Counted from the first letter of the stretch, positions 43,420 to 53,012 are shown. The stretch: 64,000 nucleotides of DNA from Mucilaginibacter phenanthrenivorans (GCF_024721155.1 NZ_JAHVAP010000003.1:665426-729425), one strand, 5' to 3'. Notes: generated from the sequence alone by a model not told the origin. Numbers and translations are program-made.

Positions 43420-44937
43420 CTACTTCTTCGCCCCTTGTACCGGTAAAGTAAACCAGTTAAATCCGTCGCGGGCAATTAGCGCCTCAGCAGATTCCGGTCC
43501 CCATGAATCGGCGGAATAGTTAGGGAAATTCAAACTCTTTTTGTTTTGCCAAGTGCTTAATATCGGCATTACCAATTCCCATGCGGCTTCAACCTGGTCG
43601 CTGCGCATAAACAGCGTTTGGTCGCCAAGCATGGTATCCAGTATCAGCGTTTCGTAAGCTTCAGGAGCCTGGTTGGTGTATGTGCCTTTATAATCAAATA
43701 CCATATCAACCACGTTTAGTACCATATCAATGCCAGGCCGTTTTGCCTGCACCTGCAAACGAATGCTCATTTCAGGCTGAATACTGATGATCAGCCTGTT
43801 TTGCTGCCAGCTTTCGGCGGCCTCTGTAGGAAAAATCAAATGTGGTACATCCTTAAACTGGATGGTAATAACCGACGACGATTGGTGCAGTCTTTTACCT
43901 GTACGCAGGTAAAACGGAACACCTTGCCAGCGCCAGTTGTCGACAAAAAATTTGATGGCGGCAAACGTTTCAGTGTTCGAGTCCGGATTAACCTTAGGCT
44001 CATCGCGGTAAGCCGGTACTTCCTTGCCCTTCATCCATCCGCTGCCATACTGACCTCTTACAGCCGAATTACGTACGTCCTCCGGACCAAACCGGCGCAT
44101 CGCCTTTAGCACGTCAACCTTACGGTCACGCACTTCGTCGGCGCTAAAGCTAACAGGCGGCTCCATGGCTACGTGGCAAAGTAATTGCAGCAGGTGATTC
44201 TGGATCATATCGCGCATAGCGCCTGATCCGTCATAATAATCGCCGCGTTCTTCAACACCCAGTTGCTCGGTAACCGAGATCTGTACATGTTCTATATAAT
44301 TACGGTTCCATAACGGCTCCATAATGCTGTTGGCAAAACGGAACGCCATAATGTTCTGAACGGTTTCCTTACCCAGGTAGTGGTCAATCCGGTAGATCTG
44401 GCACTCATCAAATATGCTCGAAAGCAATTTGTTCAATTCCAGGGCTGTTTCCAGGTCGTGCCCAAATGGCTTTTCAATTACTATTCTTACCCTGTTTTTA
44501 TCATCTGCCAGTTTAGCCTTCGAAATATTTGAAGCGATGATCGGGAAGAAGTTAGGCGACACCGCGAGGTAATAAATCACGTTCGCTTTTACCTTCCATT
44601 CGGCACTATGCTTTTCAACGCGCTTGCCAAATTCCTTATAGGTTTCAAAATCGTTGATATCCGACACCTGGTAATGAACGCTTTGTTCAAATTCCGCCCA
44701 TTTTTTATCATCAGCTTTGCCGCTGCGCGAAAACTGGTTGATATCGTTGTGCAGGTTAGTCCTGAACTGTTCGTCGGTAAATTTGGTACGACCCGTCCCA
44801 ATGATTGAGAATTGCTTTGGCAGCCATCCGTCTAAAAATAAGTTATAAAGCGCCGGCCCGATCTTGCGCGAAGTTAAATCGCCGGTACCGCCAAAAATTA
44901 CAAATATGGTTGGGTCTGAATGTGTGCTTGTGCTCAT
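43420..44937 (-). CDS. zwf: Glucose-6-phosphate 1-dehydrogenase
   Basis: 505 residues. NADP-binding FVIFGGTGDLTSRKI at the N-terminus, the active-site segment RIDHYLGKETVQNI, and EKPFGHDLETA. It oxidises glucose-6-phosphate to the lactone and makes NADPH. It lies 36 bases after gnd. Confidence 0.96.
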   Translation of the reverse strand: MSTSTHSDPTIFVIFGGTGDLTSRKIGPALYNLFLDGWLPKQFSIIGTGRTKFTDEQFRTNLHNDINQFSRSGKADDKKWAEFEQSVHYQVSDINDFETYKEFGKRVEKHSAEWKVKANVIYYLAVSPNFFPIIASNISKAKLADDKNRVRIVIEKPFGHDLETALELNKLLSSIFDECQIYRIDHYLGKETVQNIMAFRFANSIMEPLWNRNYIEHVQISVTEQLGVEERGDYYDGSGAMRDMIQNHLLQLLCHVAMEPPVSFSADEVRDRKVDVLKAMRRFGPEDVRNSAVRGQYGSGWMKGKEVPAYRDEPKVNPDSNTETFAAIKFFVDNWRWQGVPFYLRTGKRLHQSSSVITIQFKDVPHLIFPTEAAESWQQNRLIISIQPEMSIRLQVQAKRPGIDMVLNVVDMVFDYKGTYTNQAPEAYETLILDTMLGDQTLFMRSDQVEAAWELVMPILSTWQNKKSLNFPNYSADSWGPESAEALIARDGFNWFTLPVQGAKK

Positions 44938-44973
44938 TTTATTTAATATTATCAGCTAAATAAATTATGATAA

Positions 44974-46404
44974 TTAGTCTTCGCTTTTAGGTACCCATTG
45001 TGTGTGGAACACGCCTTCCTTGCCGATCAGCTCATAAGTGTGCGCGCCAAAGTAATCGCGCTGTGCCTGTGTTAGGTTCGATGGCATCCGTTTGCTGCGG
45101 AAGGCATCAAAATAGCTTAATGACGATGCGTAGGCCGGTGTAGCAACGCCAGCAGCAACTGTTGCCGAAAGCACTGTTCTTGCACCCGGTACCGCAGCTT
45201 TTATCAATTCAGCAACACTGCTATCCAGTAATAGGTGAGCCAGTTTGGCATCTTTTTGATAGGCGTTGAAAATGTCATTCAAAAACTCAGAGCGGATGAT
45301 ACAGCCGCCGCGCCAGATCTTCGCAATATCGCCTAAATGCAGGTCGTATTTATATTCGGCAGATGCAAGGGACAACAAGTGCATACCTTGTGCGTAGCTG
45401 ATGATCATATTAAAATAGAAGGCCTGCTCCAATGCAACCAGGAACTCATCTTTATTTACATTTAATGAGATCGCGTCCTTACTGTAAATCTCGCTTGCCT
45501 CGATCCTTAACTGTTTGTATTTCGACAGATCGCGCATCGCTACGGCAGTATCTACTGTAGGGATTGGAGCCTGCAGATCCATAGCAACCTGTGATGTCCA
45601 TTTACCCGTACCCTTTGCCTTAGCCTCGTCCTTGATATCATCTAATAATAAATGATCTGTTCCGGGGGCTTTATATTGAAAGATGTCTTTGGTGATGTCC
45701 AGCAGGAAAGATTTCAGCCTGCCTTCATTCCACTTGGTGAATACTTCTCCTATGGCGGCGTTATCCAGTTTTAATCCTGTTTTAAGGATCTCGTAGGTTT
45801 CAGCAATCAGCTGCATAATACCATACTCAATGCCGTTATGCACCATCTTCACAAAGTGACCTGATGCACCCGGACCAATGTAGGTAACACAAGGTGCGCC
45901 ATCAACATGGGCTGCAATGGCCTCAAATATCGGCTTCATTACATTGTAGGCGTCCTTATCGCCACCCGGCATCATGCTTGGGCCGCGGCGCGCGCCTTCT
46001 TCACCACCTGACACACCCATACCGAAGAAATGCAGGCCTTTAGCCTCCAGCTCCTCAACACGGCGGTTGGTATCGGTAAAATGCGAGTTTCCGCCATCAA
46101 TCAGGATATCGCCTTTATCAAGCAACGGGGTTAGCTCTTCAATAACCGCATCAACAATTTTACCGGCCGGAACCAGCATCATGATAGCACGCGGTGTAGT
46201 TAAGCTTTGTATAAATTCCTTAACATCACCAAAACCTTTAACATGGTGATCCTTTCCTTCTTCGTTTAACGATGCTACTTTGGTGGCATCTTTGTCGTGC
46301 CCTGCAACGGCATAACCGTGGTCGGCCATGTTTAGCAGCAGGCTGCGGCCCATGGTACCAAGGCCTATCATGCCAAAGGCATATTTTTCGGTAGTTGCAC
46401 TCAT
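44974..46404 (-). CDS. gnd: 6-phosphogluconate dehydrogenase, decarboxylating
   Basis: 476 residues, long (two-domain dimeric) form. NADP site FGMIGLGTMGRSLLLNMADH, substrate motifs GMGVSGGEEGARRGPSMMPG and ASGHFVKMVHNGIEYGIMQL. It converts 6-phosphogluconate to ribulose-5-phosphate with CO2 and NADPH. It follows the HAD gene by one base. Confidence 0.96.
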   Translation of the reverse strand: MSATTEKYAFGMIGLGTMGRSLLLNMADHGYAVAGHDKDATKVASLNEEGKDHHVKGFGDVKEFIQSLTTPRAIMMLVPAGKIVDAVIEELTPLLDKGDILIDGGNSHFTDTNRRVEELEAKGLHFFGMGVSGGEEGARRGPSMMPGGDKDAYNVMKPIFEAIAAHVDGAPCVTYIGPGASGHFVKMVHNGIEYGIMQLIAETYEILKTGLKLDNAAIGEVFTKWNEGRLKSFLLDITKDIFQYKAPGTDHLLLDDIKDEAKAKGTGKWTSQVAMDLQAPIPTVDTAVAMRDLSKYKQLRIEASEIYSKDAISLNVNKDEFLVALEQAFYFNMIISYAQGMHLLSLASAEYKYDLHLGDIAKIWRGGCIIRSEFLNDIFNAYQKDAKLAHLLLDSSVAELIKAAVPGARTVLSATVAAGVATPAYASSLSYFDAFRSKRMPSNLTQAQRDYFGAHTYELIGKEGVFHTQWVPKSED

Positions 46405-46405
46405 T

Positions 46406-47032
46406 TTATTGGGGTTGATTTTCTTTTTTTAAATTTTCTAAGATCTCTTTGGTGTCTTCAAAGCTGGTGTGCTGGTATGCCCGCATGCCAAGCTTTTTGG
46501 CAGCAAGGGCAAACATCTTGCGGTCATCGAAATAAACGCATTCCGATGGTTGAGCCATAGCAATGCCCATAGCCAGTTTGAATATGGCAGGATCGGGTTT
46601 GCGGATGCCCACTTCGCAGGATGATACAAAGGCATCGAACACATCATGCAGCTTGAACTTTTTGATGCGGTAATCGTTCAATTCCTTGCCCTCGTTGTTA
46701 ATGGCCATTATTTTGAACCCGCAATCCTTTTTCCATTCCTTTAACCAGGCAAGGGTGCCAGGCAATTCCTTTGACTGCTCGAACATGAAATTTTTAAAAT
46801 CCTCGCGGGTAAAATCCCGGGGGTGATTAAAAACTACCGTATCAATGTAATCATCAAGGTCAACACCGGATGCTTCGTATACATTAAAAATGAACGTATG
46901 AAGTTCCTTTACCTCGCTGTAGTCAAGGCCGAACTTTTTGGCCGCTTCCTCACGCGATTGGTGCCCCCAGCCATTGGTGAGCAAAACGCCCCCAATATCA
47001 AAAAACAGGAACTTTACGGATAATGTCTCCAC
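46406..47032 (-). CDS. HAD family phosphatase in the pentose phosphate cluster
   Basis: 208 residues, HAD-IA type with nucleophile Asp in FFDIGGVLL (Gly at +2, as in YihX-like enzymes), MAINNEGKELNDY (motif II), Lys in GIRKPDPAIF, and YFDDRKMF (motif IV). YihX-like proteins hydrolyse sugar phosphates such as glucose-1-phosphate. Its position between tal and gnd, with gaps of 5 and 1 bases, suggests it removes a stray sugar phosphate of this pathway. Substrate unproven. Confidence 0.85.
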   Translation of the reverse strand: METLSVKFLFFDIGGVLLTNGWGHQSREEAAKKFGLDYSEVKELHTFIFNVYEASGVDLDDYIDTVVFNHPRDFTREDFKNFMFEQSKELPGTLAWLKEWKKDCGFKIMAINNEGKELNDYRIKKFKLHDVFDAFVSSCEVGIRKPDPAIFKLAMGIAMAQPSECVYFDDRKMFALAAKKLGMRAYQHTSFEDTKEILENLKKENQPQ

Positions 47033-47037
47033 TGTAA

Positions 47038-48132
47038 TTAAACTTTACTTTTTTGATCTTCAATGGCTTGCAACAGTTTTTCAAAAGGCTTGTTGAATTT
47101 TTCAATGCCTTCGTCTTCCAACTGCTGGGTAAGCTTATCGATATCAATGCCTGCAGTTTTTAGCTTTTCTAAAATCTCAGTTGCTTCAGCTAAGCCAGTC
47201 TCCAAAGTATTTTCAGCAATACCATGATCGCGGAACGCTTCGATAGTTTCTAACGGAACGGTATCAACTGTTGCAGGGCCTATAAGTGCTTCAACGTATT
47301 TGGTATCCTTAAATGCTGGGTTTTTGCTGCTGGTACTTGCCCAAAGTAAACGCTGTGGTTGCGCGCCTTCTGCAGCCAGTTTTTCCCAACGCGGGCCGCT
47401 GAACACTCTTTTGTAAATTTCATAAGCTTTTTTTGCTGACGCGATAGCAACTTCGCCCTTCAGATCGCCTAACCCTTTTTCGTCAAGTAACGGATCAACC
47501 AAAACATCAATACGGCTTAAAAAGAAGCTGGCTACTGATGAGATGTGAGCAATTTTATGACCGGCAGCTAAATGATCTTCCAAACCTGAAATGTAAGCTT
47601 CAGTTACTTCTTCATAACGTGGCAAACCAAATAGCAGGGTAACGTTTATGTTTATCCCCTTGCCAATTGATTCTCTTATCGCTTGTAAACCCGGTTTAGT
47701 TCCCGGAATTTTTATCATCACATTTTTGCGGTCAACTTTTTTCCAAAGTTCTTCCGCTTGTTTGGCTGTACCTTCGGCATCAAGCGCTAAAAACGGGGAA
47801 ACTTCTAAACTTACGTAGCCATCTTCGTGGTTTGATTCGTTATAAACACCTTCAAAAAGCTTGGTAGCATTCTGGATATCTGAAATTGCTAACCCAAAGA
47901 ATATTTCCTCGTTGGTTTTTTTACCATCATTTAATGAGCGGATATCGTTATCATAATCCGAGCTGCTGGTAATGGCTTTCTCAAAAATAGCAGGATTTGA
48001 AGTTACGCCCCTAACGCCATCAACATCAACCAGGCTTTTTAATTTCCCTGATGAAATAATTGCGCGGTCAATAAAATCAAGCCAGATGCTTTGGCCGAAG
48101 CTGTGTATTTGTTTTACTTTATTAGTTTCCAT
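47038..48132 (-). CDS. tal: Transaldolase
   Basis: 364 residues, the longer type often paired with zwf/gnd. SIWLDFIDRAIISSGKLKSL, GVRGVTSNPAIFEKAI, VMIKIPGTKPGLQAIRESIG (Schiff-base Lys in VMIKIPGT), LLWASTSSKNPAF. It exchanges a three-carbon unit between sedoheptulose-7-P and glyceraldehyde-3-P. A short run of TCCGAAAG-type words lies just upstream (48147-48181). Confidence 0.94.
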   Translation of the reverse strand: METNKVKQIHSFGQSIWLDFIDRAIISSGKLKSLVDVDGVRGVTSNPAIFEKAITSSSDYDNDIRSLNDGKKTNEEIFFGLAISDIQNATKLFEGVYNESNHEDGYVSLEVSPFLALDAEGTAKQAEELWKKVDRKNVMIKIPGTKPGLQAIRESIGKGININVTLLFGLPRYEEVTEAYISGLEDHLAAGHKIAHISSVASFFLSRIDVLVDPLLDEKGLGDLKGEVAIASAKKAYEIYKRVFSGPRWEKLAAEGAQPQRLLWASTSSKNPAFKDTKYVEALIGPATVDTVPLETIEAFRDHGIAENTLETGLAEATEILEKLKTAGIDIDKLTQQLEDEGIEKFNKPFEKLLQAIEDQKSKV

Positions 48133-48146
48133 GATTGTTTTTATTT

Positions 48147-48181
48147 TGTCCGAAAGCCCGGAAAGACCGGAAGTCCGAAAG
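48147..48181. repeat. Short-word repeat GTCCGAAAGCCCGGAAAGAC
   Basis: GTCCGAAAGCCCGGAAAGAC followed by CGGAAGTCCGAAAGA, between rpiB and tal. The related word GAGTCCGAAAGTCTGCAGG lies at 58347-58365. Confidence 0.5.
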
Positions 48182-48218
48182 ATGTAACGTTTTTTGTTTT
48201 TGTGATCAGTTGTTTTTC

Positions 48219-48250
48219 CTAATCTCTAATCACCAGTCTCTAGTCTCTTT
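48219..48250. repeat. Short-word repeat overlapping the rpiB 3' end
   Basis: CTAATCTCTAATCACCAGTC and CTCTAGTCTCTT. On the minus strand this stretch encodes the last rpiB codons (RLETGD) and its stop. Same family as 17301-17452. Confidence 0.65.
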
Positions 48251-48675
48251 ACTTTATCCAGCCTCCTCACGTGCCTTTCGGCACCTGTGAATTCAGCTTT
48301 TAAAAATGCTTCTATATATTCTTCAGCGGCGCTGCTGCCGGTAACCCGGCCGCCGAGGCAAAGGATATTCAGGTCATCATCCTCTACGCCCTGGTGGGCC
48401 GAAAAATGGTCGTTTATCAAGGCTGCCCTAACCCCTTTTACTTTGTTTGCAGCTACTGACGCACCAACACCGCTCCCGCAAAATGCTATGCCGCGTTCAA
48501 CTTCCTGCTCAGCCACCGCCTGTGCAAGCGGGATAATGTAATCAGGGTAGTCATCCGTATTATCGAGCTTATAAGCGCCAAAGTCGATCACTTCATGCCC
48601 AAGCTTTATCAGCCATGGATGAATAACTTCCTTTAACTTATACCCGCCGTGATCGGCTGCAATTCCTATTTTCAT
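48226..48675 (-). CDS. rpiB: Ribose-5-phosphate isomerase B
   Basis: 149 residues. MKIGIAADHGGYKLKEVIHP, GIAFCGSGVGASVAANKVKG (catalytic Cys), DDLNILCLGGRVTGSSAAEE. It interconverts ribulose-5-P and ribose-5-P. The final six residues RLETGD and the stop are coded by a CTAATCTC-type repeat, so the native end may have been replaced. Confidence 0.94.
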   Translation of the reverse strand: MKIGIAADHGGYKLKEVIHPWLIKLGHEVIDFGAYKLDNTDDYPDYIIPLAQAVAEQEVERGIAFCGSGVGASVAANKVKGVRAALINDHFSAHQGVEDDDLNILCLGGRVTGSSAAEEYIEAFLKAEFTGAERHVRRLDKVKRLETGD

Positions 48676-48794
48676 GCCCCCTGGCCCCCTAAAGGGGGAA
48701 TAAAAGGTTAGTTATTTATGTTAATATTTATTTACCATTTGGTAAGTACCCACGCAAATCAAAAGCGCCCCCTTTAGGGGGCTGGGGGGCTTAA
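48676..48794. repeat. Pair of CCCCCTAAAGGGGG-type repeats between tkt and rpiB
   Basis: Two facing units, GGCCCCCTAAAGGGGGAATA (48683-) and GCGCCCCCTTTAGGGGGCTG (48767-). The second continues into the tkt stop codon; the first touches the rpiB ATG. Same word family as at the rplS stop. Confidence 0.7.
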
Positions 48795-50794
48795 AGTGCC
48801 TTCGCTCTTTTTACCACGTTTTCAATTGTGAAGCCAAAATGCTTGTACAGGTCTTCTGCCGGTGCTGATTCACCAAAGGTGGTCATGCCCAACATATCGC
48901 CCTCGTCTGTTGTGTATTTATGCCAGCCCATTGGAGATGCCATTTCAACAGCCAGGCGCTTCCTGCTTGCCTTAGGGAATACTGATTCCTTGTAAGCCGC
49001 ATCCTGTTTTTCAAACAATTCCCAGCTTGGCATACTTACCACGCGGGTTGAAATGCCATCTGCTTCCAGTTGTTTTTGCGCATCCATAATCAATGCAACT
49101 TCCGATCCGGTTGCTATCAGGATAAGGTCAGGGCCCTTGCTTCCTTCTGAAAGGATGTAAGCGCCTTTTTCCAAACCAGATGCTTTGCCGTATTTATCCT
49201 GGTCAAGGATCGGTAATCCCTGGCGGGTAAACACCAATACCACCGGACCGTCTTTGTGCTCAACAGCAACCTTCCAGGCGTAAGCTGTTTCGTTAGCATC
49301 AGCCGGGCGGATAACAGTGATCCTCGGGATGGAACGCAGGGAAGCCAGTTGCTCAACCGGCTGGTGGGTTGTGCCGTCCTCGCCTAAACCAATACTGTCA
49401 TGCGTATAAACAAAAATCGGGTTTATCTTCATTATGGCCGCCAAACGGATGGGCGGACGCATATATTCAGAGAACATCAGGAACGTAGCACCAAAAGGAA
49501 TAACGCCCTTAGTTAAGGCCATACCATTCATTGCCGAACCCATTGCATGCTCACGAATGCCAAAGTGGAAATTACGACCGGCCCTGTTTTCAGAGGTGAA
49601 TGAATCGTATTCCTTTAAGTTTGTTTCTGTTGATGGAGAAAGATCCGCTGCGCCGCCAATTAAGTTGGGAAGCTTAGCTGCTATAGCATTCAATACTTTT
49701 CCTGATGCCTGGCGGGTTGCCATTTTAGGATCAGAGCCCTTAAATACCGGCAATGCGTCTGTCCAGCCTTCCGGAAGGCCCCCGCTGCTTAGCAATTCAT
49801 ATTCAGCAGCTAATTCAGGATATTTGGCTTTATAATCAGCAAATAATTTATTCCACTTTTCTTCGGCGCCAGTGCCTTTTGCGCCGGCTTTATGATAATA
49901 ATCAAGTACTTCATCAGGTACATTGAAAGATTTATCAGGGTCGAAGCCAAAAAATTCTTTAACCAGCTTAAGCTCATCAGCGCCAAGCGGAGCACCATGT
50001 GATCCTGCTGTACCTGATTTGTTAGGGCTGCCGTAAGCAATTAACGAACGCACCCGAATTAATGATGGTTTTTGTGCTTCTGATTTTGCATTTATTATTG
50101 CAAGTTCCAGTGCGTGAGTATCATTAACATCAGGAAGGTCCTGAACGTGCCATCCGTATGACCTGAAACGCGCACTTACATCTTCATTGAACGTAATATC
50201 TGTGCTACCTTCAATAGAAATGTGGTTATCATCATACAGGTAGATTAGGTTGCCCAGCTCAAGATGGCCTGCAAGTGAAGCCGCTTCGGAAGTTACACCT
50301 TCCATCATATCGCCATCGCTGCAAATTACGTATACCTTGTAGTTAAACAGGTCGAAGCCTGGCTTGTTGTAACGGGCAGCCAAATGTTTTTGTGCAATGG
50401 CAAAACCTACGCCATTTGCAAAGCCCTGGCCCAGCGGACCAGTTGTAACATCAACGCCCGGCGCTAAGCCATATTCCGGGTGACCAGCAGTTTTGCTGTT
50501 CATCTGGCGGAAATTTTTAATATCGTCTAAAGAAAGATCGTATCCTGTTAAATATAAAAAGCTGTATTGCAGCATACAGGCATGTCCGCATGATAGTATG
50601 AACCTGTCGCGGTTTGCCCAATCCGGGTTTTTTGGATTATAGTTCATAAACTTGCTCCAAAGTACGTGTCCCATTGGTGCAAGGGCCATGGCCGTACCCG
50701 GGTGCCCTGAATTTGCCTTTTGTACTGCATCTGCAGATAAGATCCTTGCTGTATCAATTGCCAAGGTTTCTATGTCCTGTTTATTTGCGCTCAT
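48791..50794 (-). CDS. tkt: Transketolase
   Basis: 667 residues, full length. Thiamine-diphosphate motif ICSDGDMMEGVTSEAASLAG ending in the DDN of YLYDDNHISIEGSTD; pyrimidine-domain REHAMGSAMNGMALTKG and HDSIGLGEDGTTHQPVE. It transfers two-carbon units between sugar phosphates. It follows the glucokinase gene by 12 bases. Confidence 0.96.
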   Translation of the reverse strand: MSANKQDIETLAIDTARILSADAVQKANSGHPGTAMALAPMGHVLWSKFMNYNPKNPDWANRDRFILSCGHACMLQYSFLYLTGYDLSLDDIKNFRQMNSKTAGHPEYGLAPGVDVTTGPLGQGFANGVGFAIAQKHLAARYNKPGFDLFNYKVYVICSDGDMMEGVTSEAASLAGHLELGNLIYLYDDNHISIEGSTDITFNEDVSARFRSYGWHVQDLPDVNDTHALELAIINAKSEAQKPSLIRVRSLIAYGSPNKSGTAGSHGAPLGADELKLVKEFFGFDPDKSFNVPDEVLDYYHKAGAKGTGAEEKWNKLFADYKAKYPELAAEYELLSSGGLPEGWTDALPVFKGSDPKMATRQASGKVLNAIAAKLPNLIGGAADLSPSTETNLKEYDSFTSENRAGRNFHFGIREHAMGSAMNGMALTKGVIPFGATFLMFSEYMRPPIRLAAIMKINPIFVYTHDSIGLGEDGTTHQPVEQLASLRSIPRITVIRPADANETAYAWKVAVEHKDGPVVLVFTRQGLPILDQDKYGKASGLEKGAYILSEGSKGPDLILIATGSEVALIMDAQKQLEADGISTRVVSMPSWELFEKQDAAYKESVFPKASRKRLAVEMASPMGWHKYTTDEGDMLGMTTFGESAPAEDLYKHFGFTIENVVKRAKAL

Positions 50795-50806
50795 TATAGT
50801 TTATAG

Positions 50807-51562
50807 TTATTTCTTTTTGATTTTTATTGGATTGATTGTTTCGGGTGCATTTTCGTGTACCCATAAGCGGGCACCTCCCTTTATTCCATCGGCGTTCGAT
50901 ACAATTTTCATGTTCGCATCAAGCTTAAAGGTAAGCTTGTCGGAGTTGCCGCCGCCTATATATAAATAGTCGTAATTGAAAACGGTTTTCAGGGTTTCAA
51001 AAACCTTTTTCATCCTCTTATTCCATTTCTTATCGCCTTCCTTCTCAAGTGCAGCCTCGCCAATGTATTTATCGTATGACGCTACTTTACCAACCGGCTG
51101 GTGGGCAAATTCAAGATGCGGCAACAAGTTACCGTTTAGCAATACCGCGGTTCCGAAGCCGGTACCCAGCGTAACTACCACTTCAAGGCCCTTGCCATCC
51201 ACAACGCCTAAGCCCTGCATATCTGCATCATTAACCACCTGTGTTTCGTGGCCCAGAACTTCCTTTAGCTTGTTGGCCAGGTCAAAGTCCTTCCAAAGCT
51301 CATTGCTAAGGTTTGGTGCAGTTTTTATCACCCCGTTTTTTACATAGCCGGGAAAACCAACGGAGATCTTATTATACTCCGGAAAATCTTTTACCAGTGT
51401 TTTGATGGAATTGATAACATTTTCGGGGCTGGCGGGAACCGGGGTTACTATCTTTTCGTACTTCTTTTGCAGCTCACCTTTTTCGTTAAGGATGGTGCTC
51501 TTTATGTGCGAGCCTCCGATGTCGATGGAGAGTACTTTTAATTGTTGCGGGGTTGATTTCAT
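50807..51562 (-). CDS. ppgK: ROK family glucokinase (polyphosphate-glucokinase type)
   Basis: 251 residues of the ROK/PpgK group: phosphate-binding LSIDIGGSHIKSTILNEKGE, SVGFPGYVKNGVIKTAPNLS, catalytic Asp in VVNDADMQGLGVV, VTLGTGFGTAVLLNGNLLPH. The CxCGxxGC zinc motif of typical ROK kinases is absent, as in polyphosphate glucokinases. It makes glucose-6-phosphate and is the first gene of the cluster, so it feeds the pathway that follows. The phosphate donor (polyphosphate or ATP) cannot be decided here. Confidence 0.85.
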   Translation of the reverse strand: MKSTPQQLKVLSIDIGGSHIKSTILNEKGELQKKYEKIVTPVPASPENVINSIKTLVKDFPEYNKISVGFPGYVKNGVIKTAPNLSNELWKDFDLANKLKEVLGHETQVVNDADMQGLGVVDGKGLEVVVTLGTGFGTAVLLNGNLLPHLEFAHQPVGKVASYDKYIGEAALEKEGDKKWNKRMKKVFETLKTVFNYDYLYIGGGNSDKLTFKLDANMKIVSNADGIKGGARLWVHENAPETINPIKIKKK

Positions 51563-51768
51563 TAAATTGAGCCTGGCAGAGATGTATGAATAATTGAAAT
51601 AGCGATTTTAGCGCTGTAAATATCAATAATTATATAATATAATGTATTAATAATACGCATAAATCTCATTTTCAAATAAACAACATTAACCTTAAGCCAT
51701 TGTTTTTTTAATGTCATGCTTTTGCGGTTTTGACAATGTTGTTATAAAAAAGGGATTATTAACAGGAA

Positions 51769-51788
51769 AAGGCCCTGTAAGGGGCCTT
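51769..51788 (-). terminator. Terminator of the TlpA/DUF3738 gene
   Basis: On the minus strand AAGGCCCC-TTAC-AGGGCCTT followed by TTCC. It lies 31 bases after the stop. The T-tract is short. Confidence 0.55.
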
Positions 51789-51818
51789 CATCTTTGAAAA
51801 CAAATTTCATATACGCTG

Positions 51819-53012
51819 TTACCTAAATACCAGTACATCAATATCTCTTTTACCTTTTTCAAGCTTAAGCCCAAGGTTTGCAATTGCTTCCATCAGGCTG
51901 CCTTTTTTTTCGGACTGGTAATCAAAAGCAATATCATACCTGGTATTTGATCCTGTTTCGTCAACCACCGGCATTTGCACCAGCCCAAAGCCCTCCAGGT
52001 AATCGGCAACCTTGCTTAATTTAACATTCTGCCCGCTAAATGCCCCTCCGCTGCCAGCAAACGTTTCCTCCTTTTCTGATGGCGGGTTAAGTTGCTTTAT
52101 TTTAGCCGGATCGGCAATTTTAAGAATATACACCTCCTTGCTGCGTTTTTCAATACCGGCTTTTAAATCAAACTTTGTTTGAAGTTCCTTTATCAATGTT
52201 GGATATAAATCAGCCTCGTGTCCTTTGGCAACAATTACATCAACACAATACATTGTTTTATTTTCTTTAATATTTTCCTTGGGACTAAGATCTATTACCC
52301 TGCCATACGGCAGATCTTTATAAGCTACGCGATAAATAGTTTCCAGGGGCAAGTTGATCATGGTTAGGCGGCGGTTTTTAAAAACACTGTCTGTTATGTA
52401 GGTTTTTGACATACTGCTCAATCCTTTAATCTCCGGCTGAACCAAAAACCTGTTTTGAACAGAAGCGGCTGCACCAAAATAGGTTTTTATAGGGTCCTCC
52501 GTCATATTGTCGGCTTTAACCGGCAGGTTAATTGTCCTGCCTGCAATTACATCAGCTATAACTTTAGTTGTAATATTGGAGGGGTCAGTGATGGCTACTA
52601 CTTTGCCGCTTTCGTCAATCAGTACCGCATGCGGAATGGTATGATAAGGGAAATATTTCCTGAACGTGTCTGCCGTGTCCAGCGCAAACCACAGGTTTGA
52701 CGGCTTGTTGGTAATAAACTGGTTTATCCTCCTTTCCTTTTCCATGCTGATGGCTATTACCTGCAGTTTACCGGCGTATTGTTTTTGCAGTTGTTGCAAA
52801 TGTGGCATGGCCGAAACACAGGGGCCACAGTAAGTGCCCCAAAACTCCAGCCAGATAACCTTACCTTTTAATGCGCCAAGGTTATCTATCTTTTCGCCGG
52901 TGTTTAAAAGAACTGGCAATTTAATTTCGGGAATGGTTTGCCCTATATTTACCTGTGCCCTTGTAAAAAGAGCAAGCAAAACGGCTACAGTTAGCAACAT
53001 TGTTTTTTTCAT
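51819..53012 (-). CDS. TlpA-like thioredoxin with DUF3738 domain, exported
   Basis: 397 residues. Signal peptide (to about 19), thioredoxin-like domain (20-165) with redox site FWGTYCGPCVSAMPHL, and a C-terminal DUF3738 (soil-associated) domain (about 200-397; MTEDPIKTYFG..., YLEGFGLVQMPVVDETGSNT). It probably reduces disulfides in the periplasm, coupled to an unknown partner. It is divergent from the histidine kinase at 53146, with a shared 133-base control region. Confidence 0.87.
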   Translation of the reverse strand: MKKTMLLTVAVLLALFTRAQVNIGQTIPEIKLPVLLNTGEKIDNLGALKGKVIWLEFWGTYCGPCVSAMPHLQQLQKQYAGKLQVIAISMEKERRINQFITNKPSNLWFALDTADTFRKYFPYHTIPHAVLIDESGKVVAITDPSNITTKVIADVIAGRTINLPVKADNMTEDPIKTYFGAAASVQNRFLVQPEIKGLSSMSKTYITDSVFKNRRLTMINLPLETIYRVAYKDLPYGRVIDLSPKENIKENKTMYCVDVIVAKGHEADLYPTLIKELQTKFDLKAGIEKRSKEVYILKIADPAKIKQLNPPSEKEETFAGSGGAFSGQNVKLSKVADYLEGFGLVQMPVVDETGSNTRYDIAFDYQSEKKGSLMEAIANLGLKLEKGKRDIDVLVFR

